DNA of 64,000 nucleotides from Microbacterium sp. STN6 (GTDB taxonomy: Bacteria > Actinomycetota > Actinomycetes > Actinomycetales > Microbacteriaceae). The notes under the pieces were generated by a model. The model was not told where the DNA came from, did no database searches, and worked only from the letters and a program-made list of their open reading frames with translations. Positions within the stretch are counted from its first letter, which is position 1; each line of letters begins with the position of its first letter. Below are positions 53,018 through 62,006 of the stretch, piece by piece. The translations under genes were made by a program, and so were the position numbers. The stretch spans positions 1,054,001 to 1,118,000 of the forward strand of contig NZ_JAPMIT010000001.1 in assembly GCF_026410545.1 (NCBI RefSeq), written 5' to 3'.

Positions 53018-53986
53018 GTGCTGCTCACGTCCTTCGCGCTGGCGGCGCTCGCGATCGCGCTGGCGTGGCCCGTGCCGATCCTGCTGGCGCGGGCGTCCTG
53101 GCCGGACCGCGCCCCGGGAACCGCGCTCGTGATCTGGCAGTCGATCGCGCTGGCCGGCGGGCTCTCGATGATCGGCGCCATGCTCACGTTCGGTCTCGTG
53201 CCGTTCGGCGACAATCTCGTTGCGGGCCTGCACCGCTTCGGCCTCTCGCTGGCGAACGCCACTCTGCCGCCGGGGGCGATGTTCCTGCAGATGTTCGCGC
53301 TGAGCGGCGCGGTGCTGCTCAGCATCCATCTGCTGCTGAGCCTCGTGACCACGTTCGTGCGAACAGAGCGGCTGCGGCGCAGGCACCGGGCGCTCGTCAC
53401 GCTGCTGAGCAACCCGATGCCCTCGCAGCCGGGAACGCGCCTCATCGAGCACGCGGCCCCGGTGGCATACTGCCTGCCCGGCACGACGCGCTCGGTCACG
53501 GTGCTCTCGGCCGGGCTCGTGAGCCTGCTCGACGACGCGCAATTGCGTGCCGTCATCGCGCACGAACGTGCGCACGCTCTCCAACGGCACCACCTGGTGC
53601 TGCTGTCGTTCCGTGCCTGGCGCGGGGCGCTGCCGTGGTTTCCGATCGCCACGCGCGCGCAGGGTGCGGTCGCCCTGCTCGTCGAGATGCTTGCCGACGA
53701 TCACGCCAGGCGAGAGGTCACGGATGCCACGCTCGGGCAGTCCATTGCGCTCGTGGCATCGACGGCGGGCGACGGGGCGACGACGGCGGGGGACGGCGAG
53801 CTGCCCGCGGGTTTCGATCCGCTCGATCCCCTCGCGGCGGCGGGGCCGACGGCCACCCGGCGTATCGCGCGGCTGAGCGCCGGATCGCGCGGGCTCTCGG
53901 CGCCGGCCCGGGCTCTCGCGTTCGCGTTCGCCGCGGGTCTGCTCGCGATTCCGACCGTGCTGCTCGTCTGGCCGGCCCTGGTCTGA
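53018..53986 (+). CDS. M56 family metallopeptidase, BlaR1-like, without sensor domain
   Basis: 322 aa membrane protein with about four helices and a zinc peptidase motif HERAH at 182-186; the downstream EMLADDHARR supplies the third ligand region. BlaR1/MecR1 relatives sense a signal and inactivate the BlaI-type repressor. This one ends soon after the peptidase part, so the C-terminal penicillin-binding sensor domain is absent and the signal is unknown. GTG 53018; encoded right after the blaI-like gene. Confidence 0.82.
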   Translation: MLLTSFALAALAIALAWPVPILLARASWPDRAPGTALVIWQSIALAGGLSMIGAMLTFGLVPFGDNLVAGLHRFGLSLANATLPPGAMFLQMFALSGAVLLSIHLLLSLVTTFVRTERLRRRHRALVTLLSNPMPSQPGTRLIEHAAPVAYCLPGTTRSVTVLSAGLVSLLDDAQLRAVIAHERAHALQRHHLVLLSFRAWRGALPWFPIATRAQGAVALLVEMLADDHARREVTDATLGQSIALVASTAGDGATTAGDGELPAGFDPLDPLAAAGPTATRRIARLSAGSRGLSAPARALAFAFAAGLLAIPTVLLVWPALV

Positions 53987-53987
53987 A

Positions 53988-54551
53988 TCAGACGGGCTGC
54001 AACGGCTCGTGCGCCCCCTCGGGCAGCTCGACGCCGATCATGTCGCCCGCATGCACGACTCCCCCGGCGAGCACCACGGCCATCACGCCCGCCTTGCGCA
54101 CGACGGTGCCGTCCGGCATCCGCAGAACCATCTCGTTCATGAGCGCCGGCGCGATTCCATTGATCTGATGGCACGGGTTGCGCAAGCCCGTGACGCGCAC
54201 GCGGGCCTGGTGGCCGAGGCGCAGCACGGTGCCGACGGGCAGGCCGAGAAGGTCGAGCCCGCTGGTGGTGACGTTCTCGCCCATCTCCCCCGCGCGCACC
54301 GTGAACCCGCGCTCGGCGACCTCGTCGAAGAGCTCCGAGTGGATGAGGTGCACCTGGCGCAGGTTCGGTTCGGACGGGTTGCGCGCCACGCGCGAGAGAT
54401 GCTGCACGGTGACGCCGGCGTGCGCGTCCCCCTCGACGCCCCAGCCCTCGACGAGCCGAATGGAGTCGAGTGCCGGCTTGCTGAACCGATGCTGATCGTC
54501 GCGGCTCACGGAGACGATGCGGGGCGCGTGAACCGTGCGAGAGTCGCTCAT
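53988..54551 (-). CDS. MOSC domain-containing protein
   Basis: 187 aa. MOSC features: EGDAHAG near residue 40, RQVHLIHSELF, GEMGENVTTSGLDL, and a Cys in NPCHQI. MOSC proteins are sulfur carrier/molybdenum-cofactor-related; free-standing ones often take part in detoxification of N-hydroxylated compounds or sulfur transfer. Follows coaE after four bases. Exact role unknown. Confidence 0.85.
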   Translation of the reverse strand: MSDSRTVHAPRIVSVSRDDQHRFSKPALDSIRLVEGWGVEGDAHAGVTVQHLSRVARNPSEPNLRQVHLIHSELFDEVAERGFTVRAGEMGENVTTSGLDLLGLPVGTVLRLGHQARVRVTGLRNPCHQINGIAPALMNEMVLRMPDGTVVRKAGVMAVVLAGGVVHAGDMIGVELPEGAHEPLQPV

Positions 54552-54555
54552 GCGC

Positions 54556-55182
54556 TCATTCTTGCGCTGCCGGCGACCCCGGCGCGAATCGGCGCCGCCA
54601 CAGCTCGTCGACCTGGCGCAGCGTCTCGTTGAGGGTGCCATTCGCGTCGATCACCTCGTCGGCCACCGCGAGGCGCTCGGCATCGCTCGCCTGTGCGTCG
54701 AGACGACGCTCGGCCTCCTCGCGGGAAAGTCCGCGCAGCTCGACGAGGCGGCGAATGCGCTCCTCGCGGTCGGCGTGCACGACAACGACCCGGTCGAAGT
54801 GCAGCGGGCGATCCCCGCTCGCCTCGACCAGCAGCGGCACGTCGTACACGACGACGACATCCGGGTCGCTAGCGAAGGCCTCGGCGAACCGCTCCTTTGC
54901 CAGCCGCCAGACCGCGGGATGCGTGATCGCGTTCAGGTCGCGCAGGCTCTGCTCATCGCCGAAGACGATGGCCCCGAGAGCCGGCCGGTTCAGCAGGCCA
55001 TCCGTGTCGATGACCCCGGGCCCGAACCGTCGCGCGATCTGGGCCAGCGCGGGCGTTCCCGGCTCGACGACCTCGCGGGCGAGCCGGTCGGCGTCGACGA
55101 GAACGGCTCCGTGCTCGACGAGCCTCGCGGCGACCGTCGACTTGCCCGAAGCGATTCCTCCTGTGAGCGCGACCACCGGCAT
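54556..55182 (-). CDS. coaE: Dephospho-CoA kinase
   Basis: 208 aa P-loop kinase, last step of CoA synthesis. Walker A GGIASGKST near residue 8, and the DADRLAREVV and DVPLLVE motifs are family signatures. Leaderless: TAACAT lies six bases before the ATG and no ribosome-binding site is clear. Downstream of rpsA, as in many actinobacteria. Confidence 0.94.
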   Translation of the reverse strand: MPVVALTGGIASGKSTVAARLVEHGAVLVDADRLAREVVEPGTPALAQIARRFGPGVIDTDGLLNRPALGAIVFGDEQSLRDLNAITHPAVWRLAKERFAEAFASDPDVVVVYDVPLLVEASGDRPLHFDRVVVVHADREERIRRLVELRGLSREEAERRLDAQASDAERLAVADEVIDANGTLNETLRQVDELWRRRFAPGSPAAQE

Positions 55183-55188
55183 CCGCCC

Positions 55189-55194
55189 ATGTTA
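55189..55194 (-). promoter_or_regulatory. Leaderless -10 box for coaE
   Basis: TAACAT on the minus strand, six bases before the coaE ATG and just after the rpsA terminator, so coaE can have its own start. Confidence 0.4.
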
Positions 55195-55225
55195 TCGGCC
55201 CAGGCGACGAGAAGCAGAGCGGATG

Positions 55226-55267
55226 CACGAAGCGGCCGGCCCCCTGACGGGAGCCGGCCGCTTCGTG
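55226..55267 (-). terminator. rpsA terminator hairpin
   Basis: A perfect 15-bp stem (CACGAAGCGGCCGGC and its complement) around a 12-base loop, beginning 14 bases after the rpsA stop. There is no T-run, as usual in high-GC actinobacteria. The loop contains CTGACG on the plus strand, like the osmC terminator. Confidence 0.8.
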
Positions 55268-55280
55268 TGCGGTGCGGTGC

Positions 55281-56744
55281 TTAGCGGTTGCTCGAGAGCT
55301 TCTCGCGCAGCGCGGCGAGCGACTCGTCGTCGGCAAGCGTTCCGCCGCCGGCGGTCTCGCTCGTGAACGACGACGACGCGGAACCGGTCGAGGCGGCGGC
55401 GCCAGAGGCGGCCTCCTCTTCCAGACCCTTCGCGACCTGCTTCTTGTGGGCCTCCCAGCGAGCCTGAGCGGCAGCGTAGTCCTGCTCCCACTTCTCGCGC
55501 TCGGTGTCGAAGCCTTCCTTCCACTCGTTCGTCTCGGGGTCGAAGCCCTCCGGGTACTTGTAGTTGCCGGCCTCGTCGTACTCCGTGAGCATGCCGTACA
55601 GCGCCGGGTCGAACTCGGTGCCCTCGGGGTCGACGCCTTCGTTCGCCTGCTTCAGCGAGAGCGAGATGCGGCGACGCTCGAGGTCGATGTCGATGATCTT
55701 GACGAAGACCTCTTCGCCGACCGACACGACCTGCTCGGCGAGCTCGACGTGCTTCGATGACAGCTCGGAGATGTGCACGAGGCCCTCGATGCCGTCTGCG
55801 ACGCGAACGAACGCGCCGAACGGAACGAGCTTGGTGACCTTGCCCGGTGCGACCTGGCCGATCGCGTGCGTGCGGGCGAACACCTGCCACGGGTCTTCCT
55901 GCGTCGCCTTGAGCGACAGGGAGACGCGCTCGCGGTCGAGGTCGACCTCGAGGATCTCGACGGTGACCTCCTGGCCGACCTCCACGACCTCTGAGGCGTG
56001 CTCGATGTGCTTCCAGCTGAGCTCGGAGACGTGCACCAGACCGTCGACGCCGCCGAGGTCGACGAACGCGCCGAAGTTGACGATGGACGAGACGACGCCC
56101 TTGCGCACCTGACCCTTGTGCAGGTTGTTGAGGAACGAGGTGCGGCTGGCCGACTGCGTCTCTTCGAGGAGCGCGCGGCGTGAGAGCACGACGTTGTTGC
56201 GGTTCTTGTCGAGCTCGAGGATCTTCGCCTCGATCTCCTGGCCCAGGTACGGGGTCAGGTCGCGCACGCGGCGCAACTCGATGAGCGAGGCGGGCAGGAA
56301 GCCGCGCAGGCCGATGTCGACGATCAGGCCGCCCTTGACGACCTCGATGACCGTACCGGTGACCACACCGTCGGCCTCCTTGATCTTCTCCACATCGCCC
56401 CAGGCGCGCTCGTACTGCGCGCGCTTCTTGGAGAGGATGAGGCGGCCTTCTTTGTCTTCCTTCTGCAGGACGAGCGCCTCGACGGTGTCGCCGACGTTCA
56501 CGACCTCACTCGGGTCGACGTCGTGCTTGATGGAAAGCTCGCGCGAGGGGATGACACCCTCGGTCTTGTAGCCGACGTCGAGGAGGACCTCGTCGCGGTC
56601 GATCTTCACCACGGTGCCAGAGATGAGGTCACCGTCATTGAAGAACTTCAGAGTTTTTTCGACCGCGGCTAGAAAGTCTTCAGCAGAGCCGATGTCGTTG
56701 ATCGCGACCTGCTTGGTCTGCTTGTCGGTCGTTGCGGTTGTCAT
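55281..56744 (-). CDS. rpsA: 30S ribosomal protein S1
   Basis: 487 aa with four S1 RNA-binding domains (about 35-105, 120-190, 205-275 and 290-362); FGAFVDLGGVDGLVHVSELS and FGAFVRVADGIEGLVHISELS-type blocks mark the third and fourth in parts. It binds mRNA at the ribosome. The C-terminal PEGFDPETNEWKEGFD tail is typical of actinobacteria. The leader has only a weak GGAG 12 bases before the ATG. Confidence 0.96.
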   Translation of the reverse strand: MTTATTDKQTKQVAINDIGSAEDFLAAVEKTLKFFNDGDLISGTVVKIDRDEVLLDVGYKTEGVIPSRELSIKHDVDPSEVVNVGDTVEALVLQKEDKEGRLILSKKRAQYERAWGDVEKIKEADGVVTGTVIEVVKGGLIVDIGLRGFLPASLIELRRVRDLTPYLGQEIEAKILELDKNRNNVVLSRRALLEETQSASRTSFLNNLHKGQVRKGVVSSIVNFGAFVDLGGVDGLVHVSELSWKHIEHASEVVEVGQEVTVEILEVDLDRERVSLSLKATQEDPWQVFARTHAIGQVAPGKVTKLVPFGAFVRVADGIEGLVHISELSSKHVELAEQVVSVGEEVFVKIIDIDLERRRISLSLKQANEGVDPEGTEFDPALYGMLTEYDEAGNYKYPEGFDPETNEWKEGFDTEREKWEQDYAAAQARWEAHKKQVAKGLEEEAASGAAASTGSASSSFTSETAGGGTLADDESLAALREKLSSNR

Positions 56745-56853
56745 AGAGATGTGTGCTCCAGGATGGACATGTATCGGGCCTCTCGCGAGCAGGCTGCATA
56801 TGCGGCCGGCGAGTTCTTTTCTTGTGTTTTCCGCGAAGAGGCAGGCGGATAGG

Positions 56854-56880
56854 ACGTCACAGACGTGACGTTCAATCCTA
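56854..56880 (-). promoter_or_regulatory. rpsA promoter and start-site palindrome
   Basis: TAGGAT on the minus strand (56880-56875) is a good -10; a second TAGGAT lies 11 bases upstream. Immediately downstream a 7-bp inverted repeat, ACGTCAC/GTGACGT with a 4-base loop (56854-56871), covers the expected first transcribed bases. It could be an operator or a 5'-end hairpin of the roughly 120-base leader. Confidence 0.45.
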
Positions 56881-57006
56881 GCGGAATCCTACGAGGTGCG
56901 TCCACCGCACTCGACCGGCGCCAGATCCGTCGCCCACTGCTACTTTTAGAGGACAGGCATCAATTCTTTTGCCGCGACCGCAGAGAAGTCAGAAAGAGGG
57001 CATCAC

Positions 57007-57447
57007 ATGAGCATCGCCGATCGCACTGCCGAGACCGTCTGGGAGGGCAACCTCGCCTCCGGCAACGGCACCATCACCTCCGGCAGTGGAGCACTCACCC
57101 TGCCGGTCACCTGGGCCTCGCGCACCGAGCAGCCGGGCGGCAAGACCAGCCCGGAGGAACTCGCCGCCGCCGCGCACTCCTCCTGCTACTCGATGGCGCT
57201 GAGCATGCGCCTCGGCGAGAACAAGCTGCAGGCCACGCGTGTAAGCGTTTCGTCGACCGTCACTCTCGACGCGGTCGACGGCGTGCCGACCATCGTGTCA
57301 TCCGCGCTCACGGTCACGGCCGTCGTGCCGGGAGTCGACGAGGCGACCTTCCAGAAGGTCGTCGACGAGGCATCCGCTCTGTGCCCGGTCTCGCGTCTTT
57401 TCGCGGGCGCGAAGATCACGGTTGACGCCACCCTCGAATCCGAGTAG
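57007..57447 (+). CDS. OsmC family peroxiredoxin
   Basis: 146 aa, OsmC/Ohr superfamily, OsmC subfamily by the AAAAHSSCYSMALS block (first cysteine) and SALCPVSRLF (second cysteine). It reduces organic hydroperoxides using the two cysteines. AGAGGG precedes the ATG. Divergent from rpsA and followed by a hairpin terminator. Confidence 0.9.
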   Translation: MSIADRTAETVWEGNLASGNGTITSGSGALTLPVTWASRTEQPGGKTSPEELAAAAHSSCYSMALSMRLGENKLQATRVSVSSTVTLDAVDGVPTIVSSALTVTAVVPGVDEATFQKVVDEASALCPVSRLFAGAKITVDATLESE

Positions 57448-57477
57448 CGCAGCCGTTCCGAGAGCGTGAAGCGGATG

Positions 57478-57509
57478 CGGCCGGGCCCCACTGACGTGGA
57501 GCCCGGCCG
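57478..57509 (+). terminator. osmC terminator hairpin
   Basis: A 9-bp stem CGGCCGGGC/GCCCGGCCG, extended by three more pairs across one mismatch, around a loop with CTGACG. It lies 30 bases after the osmC stop and may also serve the convergent DUF885 gene. Confidence 0.7.
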
Positions 57510-57539
57510 TTCCGCGCTTAACCGTGCGTCTCGCAGGCC

Positions 57540-59213
57540 CTAGTCGAGCAGCGCCGAGCGCAGCGTGTCGAGCCCGACGCCGCCGATGTTCAGCGCCTTC
57601 GAGTGGAACGCCTTGATGTCGAAGTCGGCGCCCTCGCGGCGCTTGTACTCGTCTCGCAGCTGTTCCCAGATGCGCTGGCCGATCTTGTACGACGGCGCCT
57701 GTCCGGGCCAGCCGAGGTAGCGGTTGACCTCGAAGCGCACGAACGGCTCGTTCATGTTCACGTTGCGGCCGAGGAACCCGAACGCGTACTCACCACTCCA
57801 CGTGCCGGAACCGTCTGGCAGCGGCTTGCCGAGGTGCACGCCGATGTCGAGCACGACACGAGCCGCGCGCATCCGCTGGCCATCGAGCATGCCGAGCCGG
57901 TCGGCCGGATCGTCGAGGTAGCCGAGCTGTTCCATGAGCCTCTCGGCATACAACGCCCAGCCCTCCGCGTGGCCGGAGGTGCCGGCCGTGCGGCGCCAGG
58001 TGTTCAGGGTGGCCTTGTTGTACGTCGCCTGCCCGATCTGCAGGTGGTGGCCCGGAACGCCCTCGTGGTACACGGTGGTCAGCTCGCGCCACGTGTCGAA
58101 CTCGGTGACGCCTTCTGGCACGCTCCACCACATGCGGCCGGCGCGCGAGAAGTCGTCGGTCGGGCCTGTGTAGTAGATGCCGCCTTCCTGGGTGGGCGCG
58201 ATCATGCACTCCAGGCGCCTGACCTCGTCGGGAATGTCGAAGTGCGAGCGCGAGAGCTCGTCGACGGCGCGGTCGCTCGTCTCCTGCATCCAGCGCTGCA
58301 GGGCGTCGGTGCCGTGCAGCTTGCGCGACGGGTCGGCTTCGAGGAACGCGATGGCCTCGGCGACGGATGCGCCCGGCTTGATCTCGCGGGCGATCGTCTC
58401 CTGCTCGGCCGTCATGCGCGCGAGCTCGTCGATCCCCCACTCGTACGTCTCGTCGAGATCGACCGTGGCGCCGAGGAACGAGCGGGAGGCGAGCTGGTAG
58501 ATCTCGCGACCTACCGCATCCGCCTCGGGAGCATGTGGCGCGAGCTCGTCGGCGAGGAACCCCGCCAGCTCGTCGTATGCCGCCGCAGATTCACGTGCGC
58601 CGGCGGCCAGGTCGTCGGTAAGCGACGCGGGCAGGGCCTCGCCGCGCGCCGTCGCCTGCTTCACGAGTTGGAAGAAGAACCCGGTCTCGGCAACCTGCTT
58701 GCGCGCCTGCGTGATGTTCTCGCGCACCTGCCGGATGGCGGGAACGTTGCCCGCGCCGATCCCGCTGCGCAGGGTCTCGATGTACCCGCGCATCGCCTGC
58801 GGCAGGTTGTGCATGCGCGTCGCGATGTTCGCCCAGTCGTTCTCGGTGTCGGTGGGTACGAGGTCGAAGATGTCGCGCAGGCCCTGCACGGGCGAAGCGA
58901 TCACGTTGAGGTCGCGCTGCGCGAATCCGGCCTCGTGCTTCTCGACGGCCAACTCGAGCTCGCGGGTGAGGTCGAGCTTCGTGATGCGGTCGACCTCGTC
59001 GACGGGCTCGGCGGCACGGATCTTCGCGAGCGCCTGCCGTTCTGCGGCCACCTGGCGTTCGGCGCCGGCGGGCGAATAGTCGGCGTACTCGCCCTCGTGG
59101 CCCTCTCTGCCGAGGTAGACGCGGTATTCGGGGTTGAGATCCAGTTCTGTATCGACCCACTCCTCGGCGATCGTGTCGATGGGGGTGGGTGTGCGCGGCT
59201 CTGCGTGTGTCAT
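57540..59213 (-). CDS. DUF885 domain protein, putative metallopeptidase
   Basis: 557 aa. The motif HEGVPGHH at 383-390 and the downstream HAEGWALYAE are those of the DUF885 family, which resembles zinc carboxypeptidases/oligopeptidases (HExxH-like geometry by H383, E384 and H389). Soluble, no signal peptide. Leaderless: TAAGCT lies seven bases before the ATG. Substrate unknown. Confidence 0.87.
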   Translation of the reverse strand: MTHAEPRTPTPIDTIAEEWVDTELDLNPEYRVYLGREGHEGEYADYSPAGAERQVAAERQALAKIRAAEPVDEVDRITKLDLTRELELAVEKHEAGFAQRDLNVIASPVQGLRDIFDLVPTDTENDWANIATRMHNLPQAMRGYIETLRSGIGAGNVPAIRQVRENITQARKQVAETGFFFQLVKQATARGEALPASLTDDLAAGARESAAAYDELAGFLADELAPHAPEADAVGREIYQLASRSFLGATVDLDETYEWGIDELARMTAEQETIAREIKPGASVAEAIAFLEADPSRKLHGTDALQRWMQETSDRAVDELSRSHFDIPDEVRRLECMIAPTQEGGIYYTGPTDDFSRAGRMWWSVPEGVTEFDTWRELTTVYHEGVPGHHLQIGQATYNKATLNTWRRTAGTSGHAEGWALYAERLMEQLGYLDDPADRLGMLDGQRMRAARVVLDIGVHLGKPLPDGSGTWSGEYAFGFLGRNVNMNEPFVRFEVNRYLGWPGQAPSYKIGQRIWEQLRDEYKRREGADFDIKAFHSKALNIGGVGLDTLRSALLD

Positions 59214-59220
59214 GTGTTCG

Positions 59221-59226
59221 AGCTTA
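59221..59226 (-). promoter_or_regulatory. Leaderless -10 box for the DUF885 gene
   Basis: TAAGCT on the minus strand, seven bases before the ATG; identical in sequence and spacing to the fabG box. Confidence 0.45.
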
Positions 59227-59271
59227 AAGGCGAACGCCGCTCATCGAGTAGCGCAGCGTATCGAGATCCCG

Positions 59272-61947
59272 TCAGTGCGCGGCGGCATCCCAGTTGCGGC
59301 CACGACCCACCTGAACGTCGAGCGGAACGCTGAGCTCGGCGGCCCCGGACATGCGCGCGGTCACGATCTGCTCGAGAGCGTCCCACTCCCCCGCTGCGAC
59401 CTCGAAGATGAGCTCGTCGTGCACCTGCAGCAGCATGCGTGAGCGCAGCTCGCCCGCCGCGATGTCTCGTGCGATGCCGAGCATGGCGATCTTCATGATG
59501 TCGGCCGCCGAGCCCTGGATGGGCGCGTTGAGCGCGGCGCGTTCGGCGTTGTCACGCAGCACGCGGTTGGTGCTGTTGAGGTCGGCGAAGGGGCGCCTGC
59601 GGCCGAAGATGGTCTCGGTGTAGCCGTCGATGCGTGCCTGCTCCACCACGTTGCGCAGGTAGTCGCGCACCGCCCCGAAGCGGGCGAAGTAGTCGGTCAT
59701 GAGCTGCTTTGCCTCGCTCGATTCGATGCGCAGCTGCTTCGAAAGGCCGAACGCGCTGAGCCCGTAGGCCAGCCCGTACGACATGGCTTTGACCTTCGAG
59801 CGCATGGCGGGCGTCACGTCTGCCGGCTCGACGCCGAAGATGCGCGCGCCGACGAAACGGTGCAGGTCTTCGCCGGCGTTGAACGCCTCGATGAGGCCGG
59901 CGTCGCCCGAGAGGTGCGCCATGATGCGCATCTCGATCTGCGAGTAGTCGGCGGTGAGCAGGGTCTCGTATTCCGGTGCCGACATGAAGGCCGAGCGGAT
60001 GCGCCGGCCCTCGTCGGTGCGCACGGGGATGTTCTGCAGGTTCGGGTCGTTCGACGAGATGCGCCCCGTCGTCGTGCCGGTCTGGTCGTACGTGGTGTGG
60101 ATGCGCCCGTCGCCCTCCACCGAGCGCTCGAGCGTCTCAATGATCTGCTTGAGCTTCGTGGCGTCGCGATGCTGCAGCAGCAGCCCGAGGAAGGGGTGCG
60201 GGTTCTTCTCCTGCAGATCGGCCAGCGCCGCGGCATCCGTGGAAAAGCCGGTCTTGGTCGAGCGGGTCTTGGGCATGCCGAGCTCGTCGAAGAGCACCTG
60301 CTGCAGTTGCTTGGGCGAGCCGAGGTTGACCTCGTGCCCGATCTCGGCGAACGCGCTCGCTGCGAAGGCGTCGGCCTGTGCCGTGAGCTCTTGCCTCAGG
60401 GCCGCCAGGACGGGCTGGTCGATGGCGACGCCGTCGAGTTCCATTCTGGCGAGCACCGACACCAGCGGAAGCTCGATCTCGTCGAGCACGCGCCGGGACC
60501 CGGCGTCGATGGCGAGTGCCTGGCTGTCGGCGAGGCGCAGCACGTACCATGCCTCGGTGGCAGGGCCGATCGCATCGTCGGCCGGCACCAGCTGGTTGGG
60601 GTCGGCGACCGGCAGCGTCTCGCCCAGAATCTCGTACACCTGCTCGGCGAGCGACTTCGGCACCGTGCCCGGCCTGATGAGCCAGCCCGCGAGCCGGGTG
60701 TCGAAGGCGAGACCCGAGAAGCGGATGCCTGCCCGGCTCAGCGCCTTCAGCTGCGGCTTTGCGTAGTACATGTGCTTCGGCGCGTCCGAGGCGAGCCAGG
60801 CCTCGAGCGCCGTGTAATCCGGCCGGCCGGGAGCCCACGGGACATAGGCGGAGTCGTCGTCGGTGGCGAGGCCGAATCCCGTGACGCCGCCAGGTCCGTG
60901 CTCGACCTGCAGGCCCAACGCTCGGGTGCCGGCAGCGCTCACGCGCTCGATCCAATTCGCGAGCTCCTCGTCGATCAGCGTGCGAACGACGGGAACCTCG
61001 GGCCCGACCTCCTCTGACACCGTCTCGTCGACGATCTGCCCGTCGAGACCGCCGTCTTCTGCCGCGGCCTTCAGCAGCCGCTCGAGCAGCGTCTTGAACT
61101 GCAGCCGGCCGAAGATCTCGCGGATGGCCTGCTCGTTAATGGGCTTGCGCGCGAGGTCGGCCGGGCCGACCGGCAGCTCGACGTCGTTGACGAGCCGGTT
61201 GAGCCGGCGGTTGCGGATGGCGTTCTCCTTCTGCTCGCGCAGCTTCTCGCCGACGACGCCGGTGATCTCGTCGGCGTGCGCCAGCACCTCGTCGAGGCTG
61301 CCGTACTTCGTGATCCACTTGACGGCCGTCTTCTCGCCGACCTTGTCAATGCCGATGAGGTTGTCGCTGGTCTCGCCCACGAGCGCCGCGATGTCGGGGT
61401 ATTGGTGGGGTGCGATTCCATAGCGCTCGAAGACGGTCTGCGGGTCGTAGCGCTTGAGTTCGGAGACCCCACGCGCGTTCGGGTACAGCACCGTCACGTC
61501 GTCGTTCACCAGCTGCAGCGAATCGCGGTCACCGGAGACGACGAAGACCCTGAAACCCTGCTCGGCACCCTGCCTGGCGAGGGTGGCGAGAATGTCGTCG
61601 GCCTCGTAATCCTCTTTCGTGACCGTGACGATGTTCATGGCATGCAGCGCCTCTTCGAGAAGCGGCACCTGGCCGACGAATTCCGGCGGGGTCTCGCCGC
61701 GCGTGCCCTTGTACTCGGGGTAGTCGCGCGTGCGGAACGAGTAGCGCGAGATGTCGAAGGCCACCGCGATGTGGGTGGGCTTCTCGTTCTTCAGCAGGTT
61801 GATGAGCATCGCGATGAAGCCATGGATGGCGTTCGTGTGCTGGCCCTCGCGGTTGACGAAACTGTCGATGGGAAGCGCGTAGAACGCCCGGAATGCGAGC
61901 GAATGGCCGTCGATGACGAGGAGGGTAGGCTTTTCGGAGTCCGACAC
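59272..61947 (-). CDS. polA: DNA polymerase I
   Basis: 891 aa. The N-terminal 5' nuclease (about 1-290: LLVIDGHSLAFRAFYAL, ADDILATLA), a central 3'-5' exonuclease-like fold without the full catalytic set, and the C-terminal polymerase with DPNLQNIPVRT, DYSQIEMRIMAHLSGD and LLQVHDELIFE. It fills gaps in repair and removes primers. Start GTG 61947 is seven bases after TAGGCT, which suggests a leaderless message. Works downstream of the UvrABC genes of this window. Confidence 0.96.
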   Translation of the reverse strand: MSDSEKPTLLVIDGHSLAFRAFYALPIDSFVNREGQHTNAIHGFIAMLINLLKNEKPTHIAVAFDISRYSFRTRDYPEYKGTRGETPPEFVGQVPLLEEALHAMNIVTVTKEDYEADDILATLARQGAEQGFRVFVVSGDRDSLQLVNDDVTVLYPNARGVSELKRYDPQTVFERYGIAPHQYPDIAALVGETSDNLIGIDKVGEKTAVKWITKYGSLDEVLAHADEITGVVGEKLREQKENAIRNRRLNRLVNDVELPVGPADLARKPINEQAIREIFGRLQFKTLLERLLKAAAEDGGLDGQIVDETVSEEVGPEVPVVRTLIDEELANWIERVSAAGTRALGLQVEHGPGGVTGFGLATDDDSAYVPWAPGRPDYTALEAWLASDAPKHMYYAKPQLKALSRAGIRFSGLAFDTRLAGWLIRPGTVPKSLAEQVYEILGETLPVADPNQLVPADDAIGPATEAWYVLRLADSQALAIDAGSRRVLDEIELPLVSVLARMELDGVAIDQPVLAALRQELTAQADAFAASAFAEIGHEVNLGSPKQLQQVLFDELGMPKTRSTKTGFSTDAAALADLQEKNPHPFLGLLLQHRDATKLKQIIETLERSVEGDGRIHTTYDQTGTTTGRISSNDPNLQNIPVRTDEGRRIRSAFMSAPEYETLLTADYSQIEMRIMAHLSGDAGLIEAFNAGEDLHRFVGARIFGVEPADVTPAMRSKVKAMSYGLAYGLSAFGLSKQLRIESSEAKQLMTDYFARFGAVRDYLRNVVEQARIDGYTETIFGRRRPFADLNSTNRVLRDNAERAALNAPIQGSAADIMKIAMLGIARDIAAGELRSRMLLQVHDELIFEVAAGEWDALEQIVTARMSGAAELSVPLDVQVGRGRNWDAAAH

Positions 61948-61954
61948 GTAGGCC

Positions 61955-61960
61955 AGCCTA
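61955..61960 (-). promoter_or_regulatory. Leaderless -10 box for polA
   Basis: TAGGCT on the minus strand, seven bases before the polA GTG. No Shine-Dalgarno sequence between the two. Confidence 0.45.
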
Positions 61961-62006
61961 CAAGCGCCCTCCGACAGTCACGGGGAGGGGCGGGACACGG
62001 CCCGAG

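Noticed and set aside
52665-53986. Beta-lactam resistance regulator pair
   Set aside because: The M56 protein lacks a penicillin-binding sensor domain and no beta-lactamase or PBP gene is nearby; the operators face the cytochrome bd operon instead.
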